A DNA stretch of 7,174 nt from DATADD01 sp046262355 (GCA_046262355.1 JBHEMX010000063.1:1-7174), one strand, 5' to 3'; positions 1 to 6,411 are shown, counted from the first letter of the stretch. The notes: generated from the sequence alone by a model not told the origin. Translations and numbers: made by a program.

Positions 1-87
1 GCCCCAGAACGCCCCTGCATCGGCGATGGCTGCGTTGCTCGTCGCGCACGTACCCTGCGGGTACGCACGACTCCTCGCGCCTTGCCC
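1..87 (-). repeat. Palindromic interspersed-repeat-like element
   Basis: Read on the minus strand this stretch runs from GGCAAGGCGCGAGGAG through a hairpin to GACGAGCAACGCAG and then GGGGCGTT. The hairpin core is a perfect 7-bp inverted repeat, CGTACCC (49-55) and GGGTACG (59-65), with a 3-base loop. On the minus-strand RNA the stem extends to 11 bp (45-55 with 59-69) through two G-U wobbles and two further G-C pairs. On the plus strand those wobble positions are A/C mismatches, so the structure favours the minus strand. From memory, blocks of this type (GCGAGGAG, hairpin, GAGCAACGCAG, then GGGGCGTT) recur as short intergenic repeats in many unrelated bacteria. I cannot name the family or confirm copy number. 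The left edge may lie outside the window. Confidence 0.5.
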
Positions 88-193
88 TCACCGCGCAGTG
101 CCGCCCTGGTTGCTGACGTTACTTCCGCGCAGGAGCACTAGTAGCCGGGTGGCTTTCTTAAGCGTGAGAAAGAGAGCAGGTGGAAGCCCGAGC

Positions 194-802
194 GTGACCG
201 CCTTCGACGAGAGCGGCGCCGGCGGGACTCTTGCGCTGGGTGGGATCGTCGGACCGGCGCTCTTCGTCGCCTCCTGGGTGGCGGCGGGGATGCTGCGAAA
301 CGGATACAGCCCGGTACACGACGCCATCAGCCGGCTGGCCGAACGTGATGCGCCCCATCGGTGGATCGTCACGTCTGGGATGGTCGCCTTCGCGATCGGA
401 GCCGGCCTGCTGGCCACCGCGATGGCCACGGATCGCCGACTGCGCGCCGCCGCGGCCGCCGTCGCGGTCGCCGGCGCCTCCGCGTTCGCGGTTGCGCTCT
501 TTCCCTGCACTCAAGGTTGTCCGGGGCCTGGGAGGTTCACGGATGACGCTCACACACTCGCCGCGGGGATCCACTATGTCTCTCTCACCGCAGCGCCGCT
601 GGTGGCCGCATGGGCGTTTCGTCGCGACCGCCCGGGCTTCGCCGCGTTCTGTACGGCCGCCGGATCCATCGCGGGCATGTCCCTGGTGGCACAAACGGCG
701 GGGCTCGGAGCCAACGGTCTGCTTCAGCGGATAGGTCTGACAACAGATGACGTGTGGATGGGAATGACCGCGTTCCCTCTCCTCGGGAGGCGATCGGTGT
801 GA
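194..802 (+). CDS. DUF998 family integral membrane protein
   Basis: This encodes a small membrane protein of about 202 residues resembling the DUF998 family, whose biochemical role is unknown. Visible traits are a first hydrophobic segment at about residues 12-30, then an NGYSPVHDAISRLAERDAPHRW loop typical of the family (an H/D-A-I-S segment before TM2). More hydrophobic segments lie at roughly 58-75, 83-102, 124-140 and 150-170. An FPCTQGCPGPG turn precedes the conserved H-x-x-x-A segment, and the protein ends GLLQRIGLTTDDVWMG. I chose GTG at 194 because AGGTGG (178-183) lies ten bases upstream and the family-like sequence begins just after it. The frame stays open back to 26, but that extension is Arg/Pro-rich and overlaps the repeat element. 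The C-terminus stops directly at the zwf remnant, so its last few residues (LLGRRSV) may come from a junction. Function is not assignable. Confidence 0.7.
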   Translation: MTAFDESGAGGTLALGGIVGPALFVASWVAAGMLRNGYSPVHDAISRLAERDAPHRWIVTSGMVAFAIGAGLLATAMATDRRLRAAAAAVAVAGASAFAVALFPCTQGCPGPGRFTDDAHTLAAGIHYVSLTAAPLVAAWAFRRDRPGFAAFCTAAGSIAGMSLVAQTAGLGANGLLQRIGLTTDDVWMGMTAFPLLGRRSV

Positions 803-1116
803 TCGGTGATCTCGTCATTTCGAGAAGCCGTTCGGCGACGGCCTTGCATCTGCACCGCTGACCGCGATGGAGGTACCCAGAACACTCGGCCAACGCGACC
901 TGCGCGACGAGAAGGTCGAGCTCTTGCGGTCAGGGCTCGAGCGCCCACGCACGCGTTCTGCTCGACGTCCTGAAGGGGCCGACGCTGTCCATACGCGCCG
1001 ACGAAGCCGAAGAGTCCTGGCGCATCATGGAGCTGATACTGGATGGCTGGTCGGAGGGCCTCGCCCCGCCGACCGAGTACCCGGCCGGTTCCGCGAGTCC
1101 GCCGGATCGGCCCTAA
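799..1116 (+). pseudogene. zwf: Glucose-6-phosphate 1-dehydrogenase remnant
   Basis: Three collinear fragments of glucose-6-phosphate dehydrogenase, the NADP-dependent entry enzyme of the oxidative pentose phosphate pathway, survive in about 320 bp; the intact gene is usually near 1.5 kb. Fragment 1 (819-857) reads FEKPFGDGLASAP, the family's EKPFG-x-x-L motif. Fragment 2 follows at once in the same frame with LTAMEVP and then DLRDEKVELLRS, matching the A-M-E-P-P / RDEKV region that normally lies about 100 residues later. The substrate-binding and catalytic block around R-I-D-H-Y-L-G is gone. Fragment 3 (943-1116) is in another frame: ARVLLDVLKG, RADEAEESWRIM and TEYPAGS, the classic C-terminus, ending in its own TAA. 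Before fragment 1, VIGDLVI (799-819, another frame) could be a trace of the N-terminal Rossmann strand, but this is weak. It cannot make active enzyme. Confidence 0.85.
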
Positions 1117-1294
1117 CTCGCACATCGGCCCCCGCACGGCCGCTCAAGTAGTGGGGCGGCGGACCGATTACAGGTTTTGACGGACGTGCCCGAGGTTGGC
1201 GCTCTCGCATGCAGCGCCGGCGGCGGAGCGGTTCGCCTCGACCCGTCCCGCAGGACCACTGGAAAGGCGAGACATCGGTGCACCGAGCAGAGCG
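1117..1294. other. Gap between zwf remnant and sensor gene
   Basis: These 178 bases contain no gene I can support. An in-frame extension of the sensor gene opens at TTG 1196, but its translation is Ala/Pro/Arg-rich without domain similarity, and GAGG abuts that TTG with no spacer. A promoter for the sensor gene would be expected here; I see no clear -35/-10 pair. Confidence 0.4.
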
Positions 1295-3067
1295 ATGATC
1301 GAGCTTGTCGAGCTCCTCACCTACGCTAACAACCTGCTATTCGGTGGCCTCGCGCTCGTCTGCTTCCTGCGCTGGAAGAGGAGGAGGGAAGAGGCGGCCG
1401 GGTGGCTGGCCCTGACGTTCGGCGTTCTGACGGCTCTTGCTCTGCAGGGCGCGCTGCTTCCCGAGAACGATCCCAGCTCCGTGATCCGCTGGGCCGAGAA
1501 GCTGGGCATCGCAGCGCTCGTACTGTTCCCCTACTTCCTCTACCGCTTCATGGCCTCGTTCGAGGAACCATCGTCTCGGGTCCGCTTGTCTGTGTCCGCG
1601 CTCACGGCAACCGTGTTTGTGTGGAGCCTATTGCTGCCGAGGATGCCGGACGAGAGCGCGGCCCGGCCCGCGTCGTTCCAGGCTTTCATCCTTGCCCTCC
1701 TCGTGCAGTGGACGGCTCTCTCTCTGATCGTCGCCGCGAGGCTGTGGCGAGCCGGGCGGGGACACTCCACAGTGGGTCGGCGACGGATGCGGCTCTTGAG
1801 CGTTGCGTCGGTGGGCCTGAACGTCGCGCTGGTGCTGGCGGGCGCCGCGCCGCCCGACCACTCGACGGCGCTCGACGCGGTAGTTCAGCTCTTCGCTCTA
1901 GCCAGCGCGTGCTCGTTCTTCGTCGGATTCTCCCCTCCAGACATCCTGCGGGCGGCGTGGAGACGAGGTGAGGAGGAGGCACTCCGGCGCGTGATCGGAG
2001 AGCTCATGAGCGCGACCGAAGCCGAGGAGATCACCACCCGGCTGCTGCCGCACGTCGCGAACCTCGTTGCGGGGGAGGAAGCGGCTCTCGTTGACGAGCG
2101 CGAAACGGTCATCGGTAGCTACGGGAGGACGCCGGGCCTCGAAGCGGCCCACGCCGACGGTGCGGGCGCCGCAGACGGGAACGGCGTGGCGGATGCCCGA
2201 CCGATCCGGCTGCGCTTGTCCAAGAGCTCGCTGCTCGTCTGGGCGACGCCGTACACACCCTTCTTCGAACGAGACGAGTTCACGCTGCTGCGTTCGGTCG
2301 GGTCCTTGACCGAGCTTGCCCTCGAGCGGGTCGCGTCGGCCGAGAAGGAAGCTCGGCTGGCCGCCATCGTGGAGTCTTCCAACGACGCGATCATCGGACA
2401 TGACCTCGGCGGCACGATCGTGAGCTGGAACGCGGGAGCCTCGAGGCTCTATGGCTACAGCGCTGCAGAAGCCTTAGGCAAACCGTACTCGAGCCTGGTT
2501 CCGGCGGATGACCTTGAGGGCGGCACGAAGATGCTTCAGAAGATCAAGCGCGGCGATCGGATCGAGCACTACGAGACGGCGCGGCTTCACAAGGACGGCA
2601 GACGCATCCACGTGTCGCTCACGGCCTCGCCGGTATGGGATCGGAACGGAGACCTTTCCGGAGCGTCGATCATCGCGCGCGACATCACCGAACGAAGGGC
2701 ACACGAGGAGGCGCAGCGGGCCGCCGAGGAACGGTACCGCTCCATCTTCGAGAACGCCCTGGCGGGCATCTTCGAAGCCAGTCCGGAGGGCGCGATAGTC
2801 ACCGCGAACCCAGCGCTGGCCACGATGCTGCGCTACGAGAGTCCGCAAGAGGTCACCGCCGGCATGAACGACATCGGCAGCCTGGTGCAGCAACCGGCGA
2901 AGCGGCAAGAGCTCATGCAGCTCGTGCATGATGAGGGTGTCGTCAAGGGTTTCGAGGTCAAGGGATCCCGGGGAGACGGTGAAACCTTGTGGCTCTCGCT
3001 GGACGTGCGCCCGCGCGCGACGGCCATGGAAACATCGCGAGACTCCAAGGCATGGCCGTGGACATAA
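1295..3067 (+). CDS. 7TM-GAF-PAS-PAS sensor, truncated hybrid histidine kinase
   Basis: The surviving 5' part of a membrane sensor kinase encodes about 590 residues. Residues 1-220 hold seven hydrophobic segments (for example NNLLFGGLALVCF, LALTFGVLTALAL, ILALLVQWTALSLIVA) ending in FFVGFSPPDILR, a 7TM input module. Residues about 224-350 are GAF-like, ending FTLLRSVGSLTELALERV. PAS1 (about 354-467) runs from AAIVESSNDAIIGHD through WNAGASRLYGY to IIARDITERR. PAS2 starts at RYRSIFENALAGIF (about 479). A frameshift in the GC repeat near 3010-3019 makes the last 14 or so residues (AMETSRDSKAWPWT) spurious: the true PAS2 end is in another frame as NIARLQGMAVDITDRK (3031-3078). No HisKA or HATPase_c domain follows, so the product could sense but not phosphorylate. 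ATG 1295 was chosen because the first TM segment begins just after it; GAGCAGAG upstream is only a weak ribosome binding site. Best treated as the first part of a pseudogene spanning 1295-3324. Confidence 0.8.
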   Translation: MIELVELLTYANNLLFGGLALVCFLRWKRRREEAAGWLALTFGVLTALALQGALLPENDPSSVIRWAEKLGIAALVLFPYFLYRFMASFEEPSSRVRLSVSALTATVFVWSLLLPRMPDESAARPASFQAFILALLVQWTALSLIVAARLWRAGRGHSTVGRRRMRLLSVASVGLNVALVLAGAAPPDHSTALDAVVQLFALASACSFFVGFSPPDILRAAWRRGEEEALRRVIGELMSATEAEEITTRLLPHVANLVAGEEAALVDERETVIGSYGRTPGLEAAHADGAGAADGNGVADARPIRLRLSKSSLLVWATPYTPFFERDEFTLLRSVGSLTELALERVASAEKEARLAAIVESSNDAIIGHDLGGTIVSWNAGASRLYGYSAAEALGKPYSSLVPADDLEGGTKMLQKIKRGDRIEHYETARLHKDGRRIHVSLTASPVWDRNGDLSGASIIARDITERRAHEEAQRAAEERYRSIFENALAGIFEASPEGAIVTANPALATMLRYESPQEVTAGMNDIGSLVQQPAKRQELMQLVHDEGVVKGFEVKGSRGDGETLWLSLDVRPRATAMETSRDSKAWPWT

Positions 3068-3077
3068 CCGACCGCAA

Positions 3078-3324
3078 GCTGACCTGATCCTCTTGGACCT
3101 TCATCTGCCCGACCATCTCCGGGTCGGAGGCGCTGAGCATGATCAAGGCCGACACGCGCACGAAGGACATCCCCGTAACCGTCATAAGCGCCGATGCGAC
3201 CGAGCCACAGATCCGCAGGCTCCTGGGTTCGGGCGCGCGCTCGTATCTGACCAAGCCTCTGGACGTGAGGCGGTTCCTGGGGATGCTGGACGCCGAGCTG
3301 TGGAGCGCGGATGCACGGGCTTGA
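3078..3324 (+). pseudogene. Receiver-domain remnant of the hybrid kinase
   Basis: This is the C-terminal two-thirds of a response-regulator receiver domain fused to the broken sensor. ADLILLDLHLPD (3078-3113) carries the phosphoacceptor Asp strand. One extra base (C at about 3114) then changes frame, and the domain continues as ISGSEALSMIKAD, IPVTVISADAT and GARSYLTKPLDVRRFLGML to a TGA at 3322-3324. The switch Thr/Ser region and the conserved Lys (LTKP) are present. The N-terminal strand with the acidic D-D pair is missing. The join to the PAS2 end (GMAVDITDRK, ending at 3078) is direct, so HisKA, HATPase_c and the start of the receiver are lost together. ATG 3139 could start a 61-residue peptide from the last part, but this would not be a foldable receiver. 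It would have been the C-terminal domain of the kinase encoded from 1295. Confidence 0.8.
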
Positions 3325-3730
3325 GATGAGGATCGAAGATGCACCGATCCTCATCGTCGACGACGAACCCGTCAACGTCCGACTCTTGGAGAAGGTCCTC
3401 GAGAGAGGAGGGTACGGCCGCGTGACGTCGACCACGGAGCCGCGTGAGGTTCTCTCCCTGTGTCGCGAGTTGCAGCCGGCCGTGCTTCTGTTGGATCTCC
3501 GCATGCCACACCTCGACGGCTTCAGGGTCTTGGAGATACTCGATGAAGGCCTCGGCGAGCGGCAACGTCCTTCCGTGCTCTTTCTCACTGCCGATGTCGG
3601 CGAGGACGTTAAGCGGCGCGCGCTGTCGCTCGGCGCAAGCGAGTTCTTGCTGAAGCCGTTCGATCTGGCCCAGGTGTTGTTCAGCGTCGGCAAGTTGGTC
3701 GAGCGATACCGGGATGGAGCGCCGACATAG
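3311..3730 (+). CDS. Stand-alone receiver-domain response regulator
   Basis: A 139-residue single-domain response regulator. It has all phosphotransfer residues: the acidic pair D17-D18 in ILIVDDEP, phosphoacceptor D62 in LLLDLRMPHLDG, T93 in FLTAD and K115 in LLKPFD. The domain fills the protein; only VGKLVERYRDGAPT follows, so there is no HD-GYP, GGDEF or DNA-binding output. The sequence style (DDEPVNVRLLEKVL, TSTTEPREVL) resembles receivers that are often fused to HD-GYP or GGDEF domains, so a lost output domain is possible. ATG 3311 is preferred over ATG 3326 because GGAG (3302-3305) lies five bases before it; that start overlaps the end of the receiver remnant by 14 bases, suggesting former translational coupling. 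Its likely partner kinase is the gutted gene just upstream, which would leave it orphaned unless another kinase acts on it. Confidence 0.88.
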   Translation: MHGLEMRIEDAPILIVDDEPVNVRLLEKVLERGGYGRVTSTTEPREVLSLCRELQPAVLLLDLRMPHLDGFRVLEILDEGLGERQRPSVLFLTADVGEDVKRRALSLGASEFLLKPFDLAQVLFSVGKLVERYRDGAPT

Positions 3731-3775
3731 GCTGGCGAGCACGGCGGATGCGGGACCGTGAGGTGAAGGGCTAGG

Positions 3776-4633
3776 CTAGACGGACGACGACAGGAACGCC
3801 TCTGTCATGGCGGCCTTGTCGGGCGGCACATCGGCGCCGGGCAGGATCACTGCGGTAAGGAGGTTGCCGCGCAGGCCGGGGATCCAGCCGAGCGCCGATG
3901 CACTCAAGGCCACGACTTCCCGGATGTGCTCTGGCGACCCGACGAACATCCGTTTGCTGAGCCACCCAACCGTCATGTCGACTCGATAGTCCGAATCCAA
4001 GTAGTAACTGTTGAGGATCGTCTCCAGTTGCCGTGGCGTCCATCGGAAGACGTAGTTATCGCGCTCGAATGGATTGACCACCTTGGTCTTGTTCACGGCG
4101 AAGCGTGCCTCCGCAGCGTGACCGGCTTTCGCAGCTCTGCTTCCTGCGCGCCGCCCACGACCCTGGCGCTCGTAGCATGTGGCGATCCCGGTTTTCTCCA
4201 AGAGACGTTCCAGTGCAGACTCATAGGGCTCGATCATCACGGCGGCTTGACGACAGCACCGAAGCATCTCGTACAGGCCGGAGACGGGACGCGGGAGGTG
4301 GTGCAGCCCCTCCTTGCAGACCACAACGTCGAAGGAGCGAGAAGGGAAGGTCAGCGCCTCGGCGTTCTCCTCTTGGTAGGAGATGCGTGGATCGCCATCC
4401 GTTGCCTTCTTCACGTCCCGCCTGCGGTCCCCGAAGCCGCTGATGACTATCTCGCGGAAGGGGAAGCGCTTGAGGAACAGAGCGTCGCGATGATTGGCAC
4501 AGACGGCAAGAACGGTTCCCCACTCGGGGCCCACGAGGTGCGCGTAGCGATCCAGCGCGTAGGTGAAAAGGGTCTCGTGGAAGCGCTGCTTGCTGTCGAT
4601 CTGGCGCAGCTTGCTGTAGGGGAACGCCCTCAA
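3776..4633 (-). CDS. Class I SAM-dependent methyltransferase
   Basis: A methyltransferase of about 285 residues transferring a methyl group from S-adenosylmethionine to an unknown acceptor. Counting from TTG 4633: residues 1-35 (AFPYSKLRQIDSKQRFHETL) form a lead-in helix region, and motif I at about 40-50 is VLAVCANHRDA instead of the usual G-x-G-x-G. An acidic/Asn segment EENAEALTFP precedes motif IV at about 101-112, FDVVVCKEGLHH, then VSGLYEML and VMIEP (Methyltransf_11 pattern). The YVFRWTPRQLE segment at about 194 recalls a subfamily with a Y-V-Y-R-W-T motif near the C-terminal third. An Arg/Ala-rich stretch (about 155-178) may be a loop. TTG 4633 is favoured by GGAGGAG (plus coordinates 4641-4647) seven bases upstream; the frame stays open to 4786, and GTG 4681 is an alternative. 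It converges on the response regulator and diverges from the transporter, so it is probably its own transcript. Confidence 0.78.
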   Translation of the reverse strand: MRAFPYSKLRQIDSKQRFHETLFTYALDRYAHLVGPEWGTVLAVCANHRDALFLKRFPFREIVISGFGDRRRDVKKATDGDPRISYQEENAEALTFPSRSFDVVVCKEGLHHLPRPVSGLYEMLRCCRQAAVMIEPYESALERLLEKTGIATCYERQGRGRRAGSRAAKAGHAAEARFAVNKTKVVNPFERDNYVFRWTPRQLETILNSYYLDSDYRVDMTVGWLSKRMFVGSPEHIREVVALSASALGWIPGLRGNLLTAVILPGADVPPDKAAMTEAFLSSSV

Positions 4634-4640
4634 GAAGGCA

Positions 4641-4647
4641 CTCCTCC
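4641..4647 (-). promoter_or_regulatory. Shine-Dalgarno deciding the methyltransferase start
   Basis: GGAGGAG on the minus strand, with seven bases (plus 4634-4640) before TTG 4633. It is the only strong ribosome binding site near the N-terminus of the methyltransferase and the reason for choosing this TTG over the longer frame. Confidence 0.5.
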
Positions 4648-4831
4648 GAGGATCGTCAAAGCCGCCCCTTCTCGCGCCCACGCACCCCAAGACCCAGCGG
4701 TACCGTGTCTGCGAACCCCATACGCCTCCCCCGAACCCGTACTGGAGGATACAACCGCACACTGGTCCCGGGCGCAAGAGGGTCAAGAGGGCATGACGCT
4801 CGCTGTTGTAGATGTTGTCTCTGTGACCACT

Positions 4832-4847
4832 GCTCTCTACTGAGAGC
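4832..4847 (+). other. Small perfect hairpin
   Basis: GCTCTC and GAGAGC form a perfect 6-bp stem around the loop TACT. No T-run follows, so it is not a standard intrinsic terminator. It lies about 140 bases upstream of the transporter start, possibly in its leader. Confidence 0.3.
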
Positions 4848-4949
4848 CCGAGAGAGGGTCTCGCTCGGCTCGGCTACTCCGGACCGGCTGAGTCTTCCTG
4901 GACCTTCCGGTTGCTTCTCACTCGTAGGTTGTAGCAGTCTGGTGGTAGG

Positions 4950-4965
4950 GGCAACCGTCGTTGCC
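4950..4965 (+). other. Hairpin just upstream of transporter RBS
   Basis: GGCAAC and GTTGCC form a perfect 6-bp stem with a CGTC tetraloop, ending seven bases before the purine-rich ribosome binding site. The segment CAACC (4952-4956) could instead pair with GGTTG (4927-4931), giving two mutually exclusive folds. Whether this is regulatory is inference. Confidence 0.3.
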
Positions 4966-4972
4966 GTGACAA

Positions 4973-4980
4973 GGGGGGAG
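4973..4980 (+). promoter_or_regulatory. Ribosome binding site of the MHS transporter
   Basis: The purine run GGGGGGAG ends three bases before ATG 4984. This fixes the transporter start against the much longer open frame that begins at 4705. Confidence 0.6.
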
Positions 4981-4983
4981 ACG

Positions 4984-6411
4984 ATGGCACAAGCCGCGGT
5001 TCCTGGCAACCTCCGGGGCCAGGACGTCTACGACTACAAGCTGGGCCGGGTCATCTTGGCGTCGTCCGCCGGAACCACGATCGAGTGGTACGACTTCTAC
5101 ATCTTCGCGAGTCTGTTCACGATCCTCGGCGAGAAGTTCTTCCCACCCGGCAACGATGCTCTGCGGATCTTGGGCATCTTCGCACTGATCTACGTGGGCT
5201 TTCTCGTGCGTCCGTTCGGCGCGTTCTTCTTCGGAAGGATCGGGGATCTCATCGGACGCAAGTACACCTTCTTGATCACGATCGCGATCATGGGGGCGTC
5301 GACGTTCGCGATCGGGCTCCTGCCGACCTACGAGACGGCGGGGATAGTCACGCCGATCATCCTCGTCCTCCTGAGGTGCCTGCAGGGCCTTGCTCTCGGC
5401 GGAGAGTACGGCGGCGCGGCCATCTACGTGGCGGAGCACGCTCCCGACGATCAACGGGGCCAGTACACTTCCTACATCCAGATGACGGCCACCGTCGGCC
5501 TCGTCCTCGCGCTGCTCGTCGTCGTCGGTTTCGAGTCGATCCTCGGCGAGGCGACGTTCAGCGACTACGGCTGGCGCATCCCCTTCTGGCTCTCGGGCAT
5601 CCTGCTTGGACTTGCCCTCTACATCCGTTTGAGCCTGCGCGAGACCCCCCTTTACACCAAGATCAAGGAGGCCAAGCAGCTCTCGGTGTCTCCGATAAAG
5701 GACGCCCTGGAGCTGGGTGGCGCGAAGCGGATCGTGCTGGTTCTGCTGGGCGCCACCGCCGGCCAGGCCGTCGTGTGGTACACGGGCCAGTTCTACGCCC
5801 TGGTTTTCATGCAGACGGAGCTCGGGATCAGTGTGGTCGCCTCGAGCACCATCGTCGGCGTGGCCCTCGTCCTGGGCACACCCTTGTTCCTGTATTTCGG
5901 GAAGCTGTCGGATCGGATCGGCCGCAGGAACATCATCCTCGGAGGCTGTCTCTTGGCGGCGATCTCCTACTTCCCCATCTATCGGGCGATGGCGGCCGTC
6001 CCCGACAACTACTTGCTCCTAACCGCGCTGGTGTTCATCCAGATGGTCTACGTGACGATGGTGTACGGCCCGATCGCGGCCTATCTTGTTGAGCTCTTTC
6101 CGGCGCGTGTCCGCTACACCTCGCTGTCCGTTCCCTATCACTTCGGCAACGGCTGGTTCGGCGGCGGCGTCCCGCTCATCGCGACCGCGCTGGTGAGGAG
6201 GTTCGGCGGCGGCGACGATTCCGTCGACCTCCAGGGTCTCTTCTACCCGGTCGGCATCGCGCTCATGACGGCGGTGGTCGGCTACTTCACGCTCCGGGAG
6301 ACGCATCACATTCGCATTTGGGATGAGGTCTCCGGCGCCGAGCCGGCGACGACCGACAAGCCGGCGGAGGTTGCCGGCACCGATCCACGGCCGAGCTCTC
6401 AGGGCGCGTAG
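4984..6411 (+). CDS. MFS transporter, metabolite:H+ symporter (MHS) family
   Basis: A 475-residue inner-membrane secondary transporter, probably proton-coupled uptake of an organic acid, osmolyte or similar small metabolite; the substrate cannot be told from sequence. Family marks in order: SSAGTTIEWYDFYIFASL at TM1; the TM2-3 loop signature GDLIGRK at residues 87-93; RCLQGLALGGEYGGAAIYVAEHAP at TM4-5; the equivalent second-half loop SDRIGRR at 309-315; MVYGPIAAYLVELFPARVRYTS at TM10-11; and YHFGNGWFGG at TM11. Twelve hydrophobic segments can be counted. The end, RETHHIRIWDEV, is followed by a Pro/Ala/Thr-rich hydrophilic cytoplasmic tail. ATG 4984 sits next to a strong purine-rich RBS; the open frame back to 4705 has no transporter-like sequence. 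The coding sequence is intact. Two TAG codons, 15 bases apart in frame, follow the tail because of a short tandem duplication. Confidence 0.93.
   Translation: MAQAAVPGNLRGQDVYDYKLGRVILASSAGTTIEWYDFYIFASLFTILGEKFFPPGNDALRILGIFALIYVGFLVRPFGAFFFGRIGDLIGRKYTFLITIAIMGASTFAIGLLPTYETAGIVTPIILVLLRCLQGLALGGEYGGAAIYVAEHAPDDQRGQYTSYIQMTATVGLVLALLVVVGFESILGEATFSDYGWRIPFWLSGILLGLALYIRLSLRETPLYTKIKEAKQLSVSPIKDALELGGAKRIVLVLLGATAGQAVVWYTGQFYALVFMQTELGISVVASSTIVGVALVLGTPLFLYFGKLSDRIGRRNIILGGCLLAAISYFPIYRAMAAVPDNYLLLTALVFIQMVYVTMVYGPIAAYLVELFPARVRYTSLSVPYHFGNGWFGGGVPLIATALVRRFGGGDDSVDLQGLFYPVGIALMTAVVGYFTLRETHHIRIWDEVSGAEPATTDKPAEVAGTDPRPSSQGA

Larger units (their letters stand above)
4634..4983. promoter_or_regulatory. 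Divergent intergenic region
   Basis: About 350 bases between the divergent methyltransferase and transporter. It should hold promoters for both, but I see no clear sigma-70-type pair. It does contain two small plus-strand hairpins (4832-4847 and 4950-4965) and a third weaker one, CGAGA/TCTCG (4849-4863). Frames from both neighbours stay open across parts of it, but their translations resemble neither family. If the methyltransferase starts further upstream, the region is shorter. Confidence 0.35.

Noticed and set aside
26..193. N-terminal extension of the DUF998 protein
   Set aside because: Overlaps the palindromic repeat element and has no family-like residues; GTG 194 has a suitable RBS.
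3010..3114. Programmed frameshifting in the sensor gene
   Set aside because: There are several independent frame changes plus loss of whole domains, and no slippery heptamer with a downstream structure; decay or sequencing error explains it better.
2833..3693. 286-codon minus-strand open frame opposite the receiver genes
   Set aside because: Ser/Arg/Pro-rich translation without family features, opposite well-defined PAS and receiver sequence.
3731..3775. Bidirectional terminator between the converging response regulator and methyltransferase
   Set aside because: Only 45 bases and I found no stable stem followed by a T-run on either strand.
3926..4843. 305-codon plus-strand open frame
   Set aside because: It is antisense to the methyltransferase, has no recognisable domain, and the minus strand carries clear methyltransferase motifs; long antisense frames are expected at this GC content.
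4832..4863. Riboswitch or intrinsic terminator from adjacent hairpins
   Set aside because: No match to a riboswitch core that I know and no T-run; reported only as small hairpins.
4705..4983. 93-residue N-terminal extension of the transporter
   Set aside because: No similarity to MHS transporters, and ATG 4984 has a strong purine-rich RBS directly upstream.
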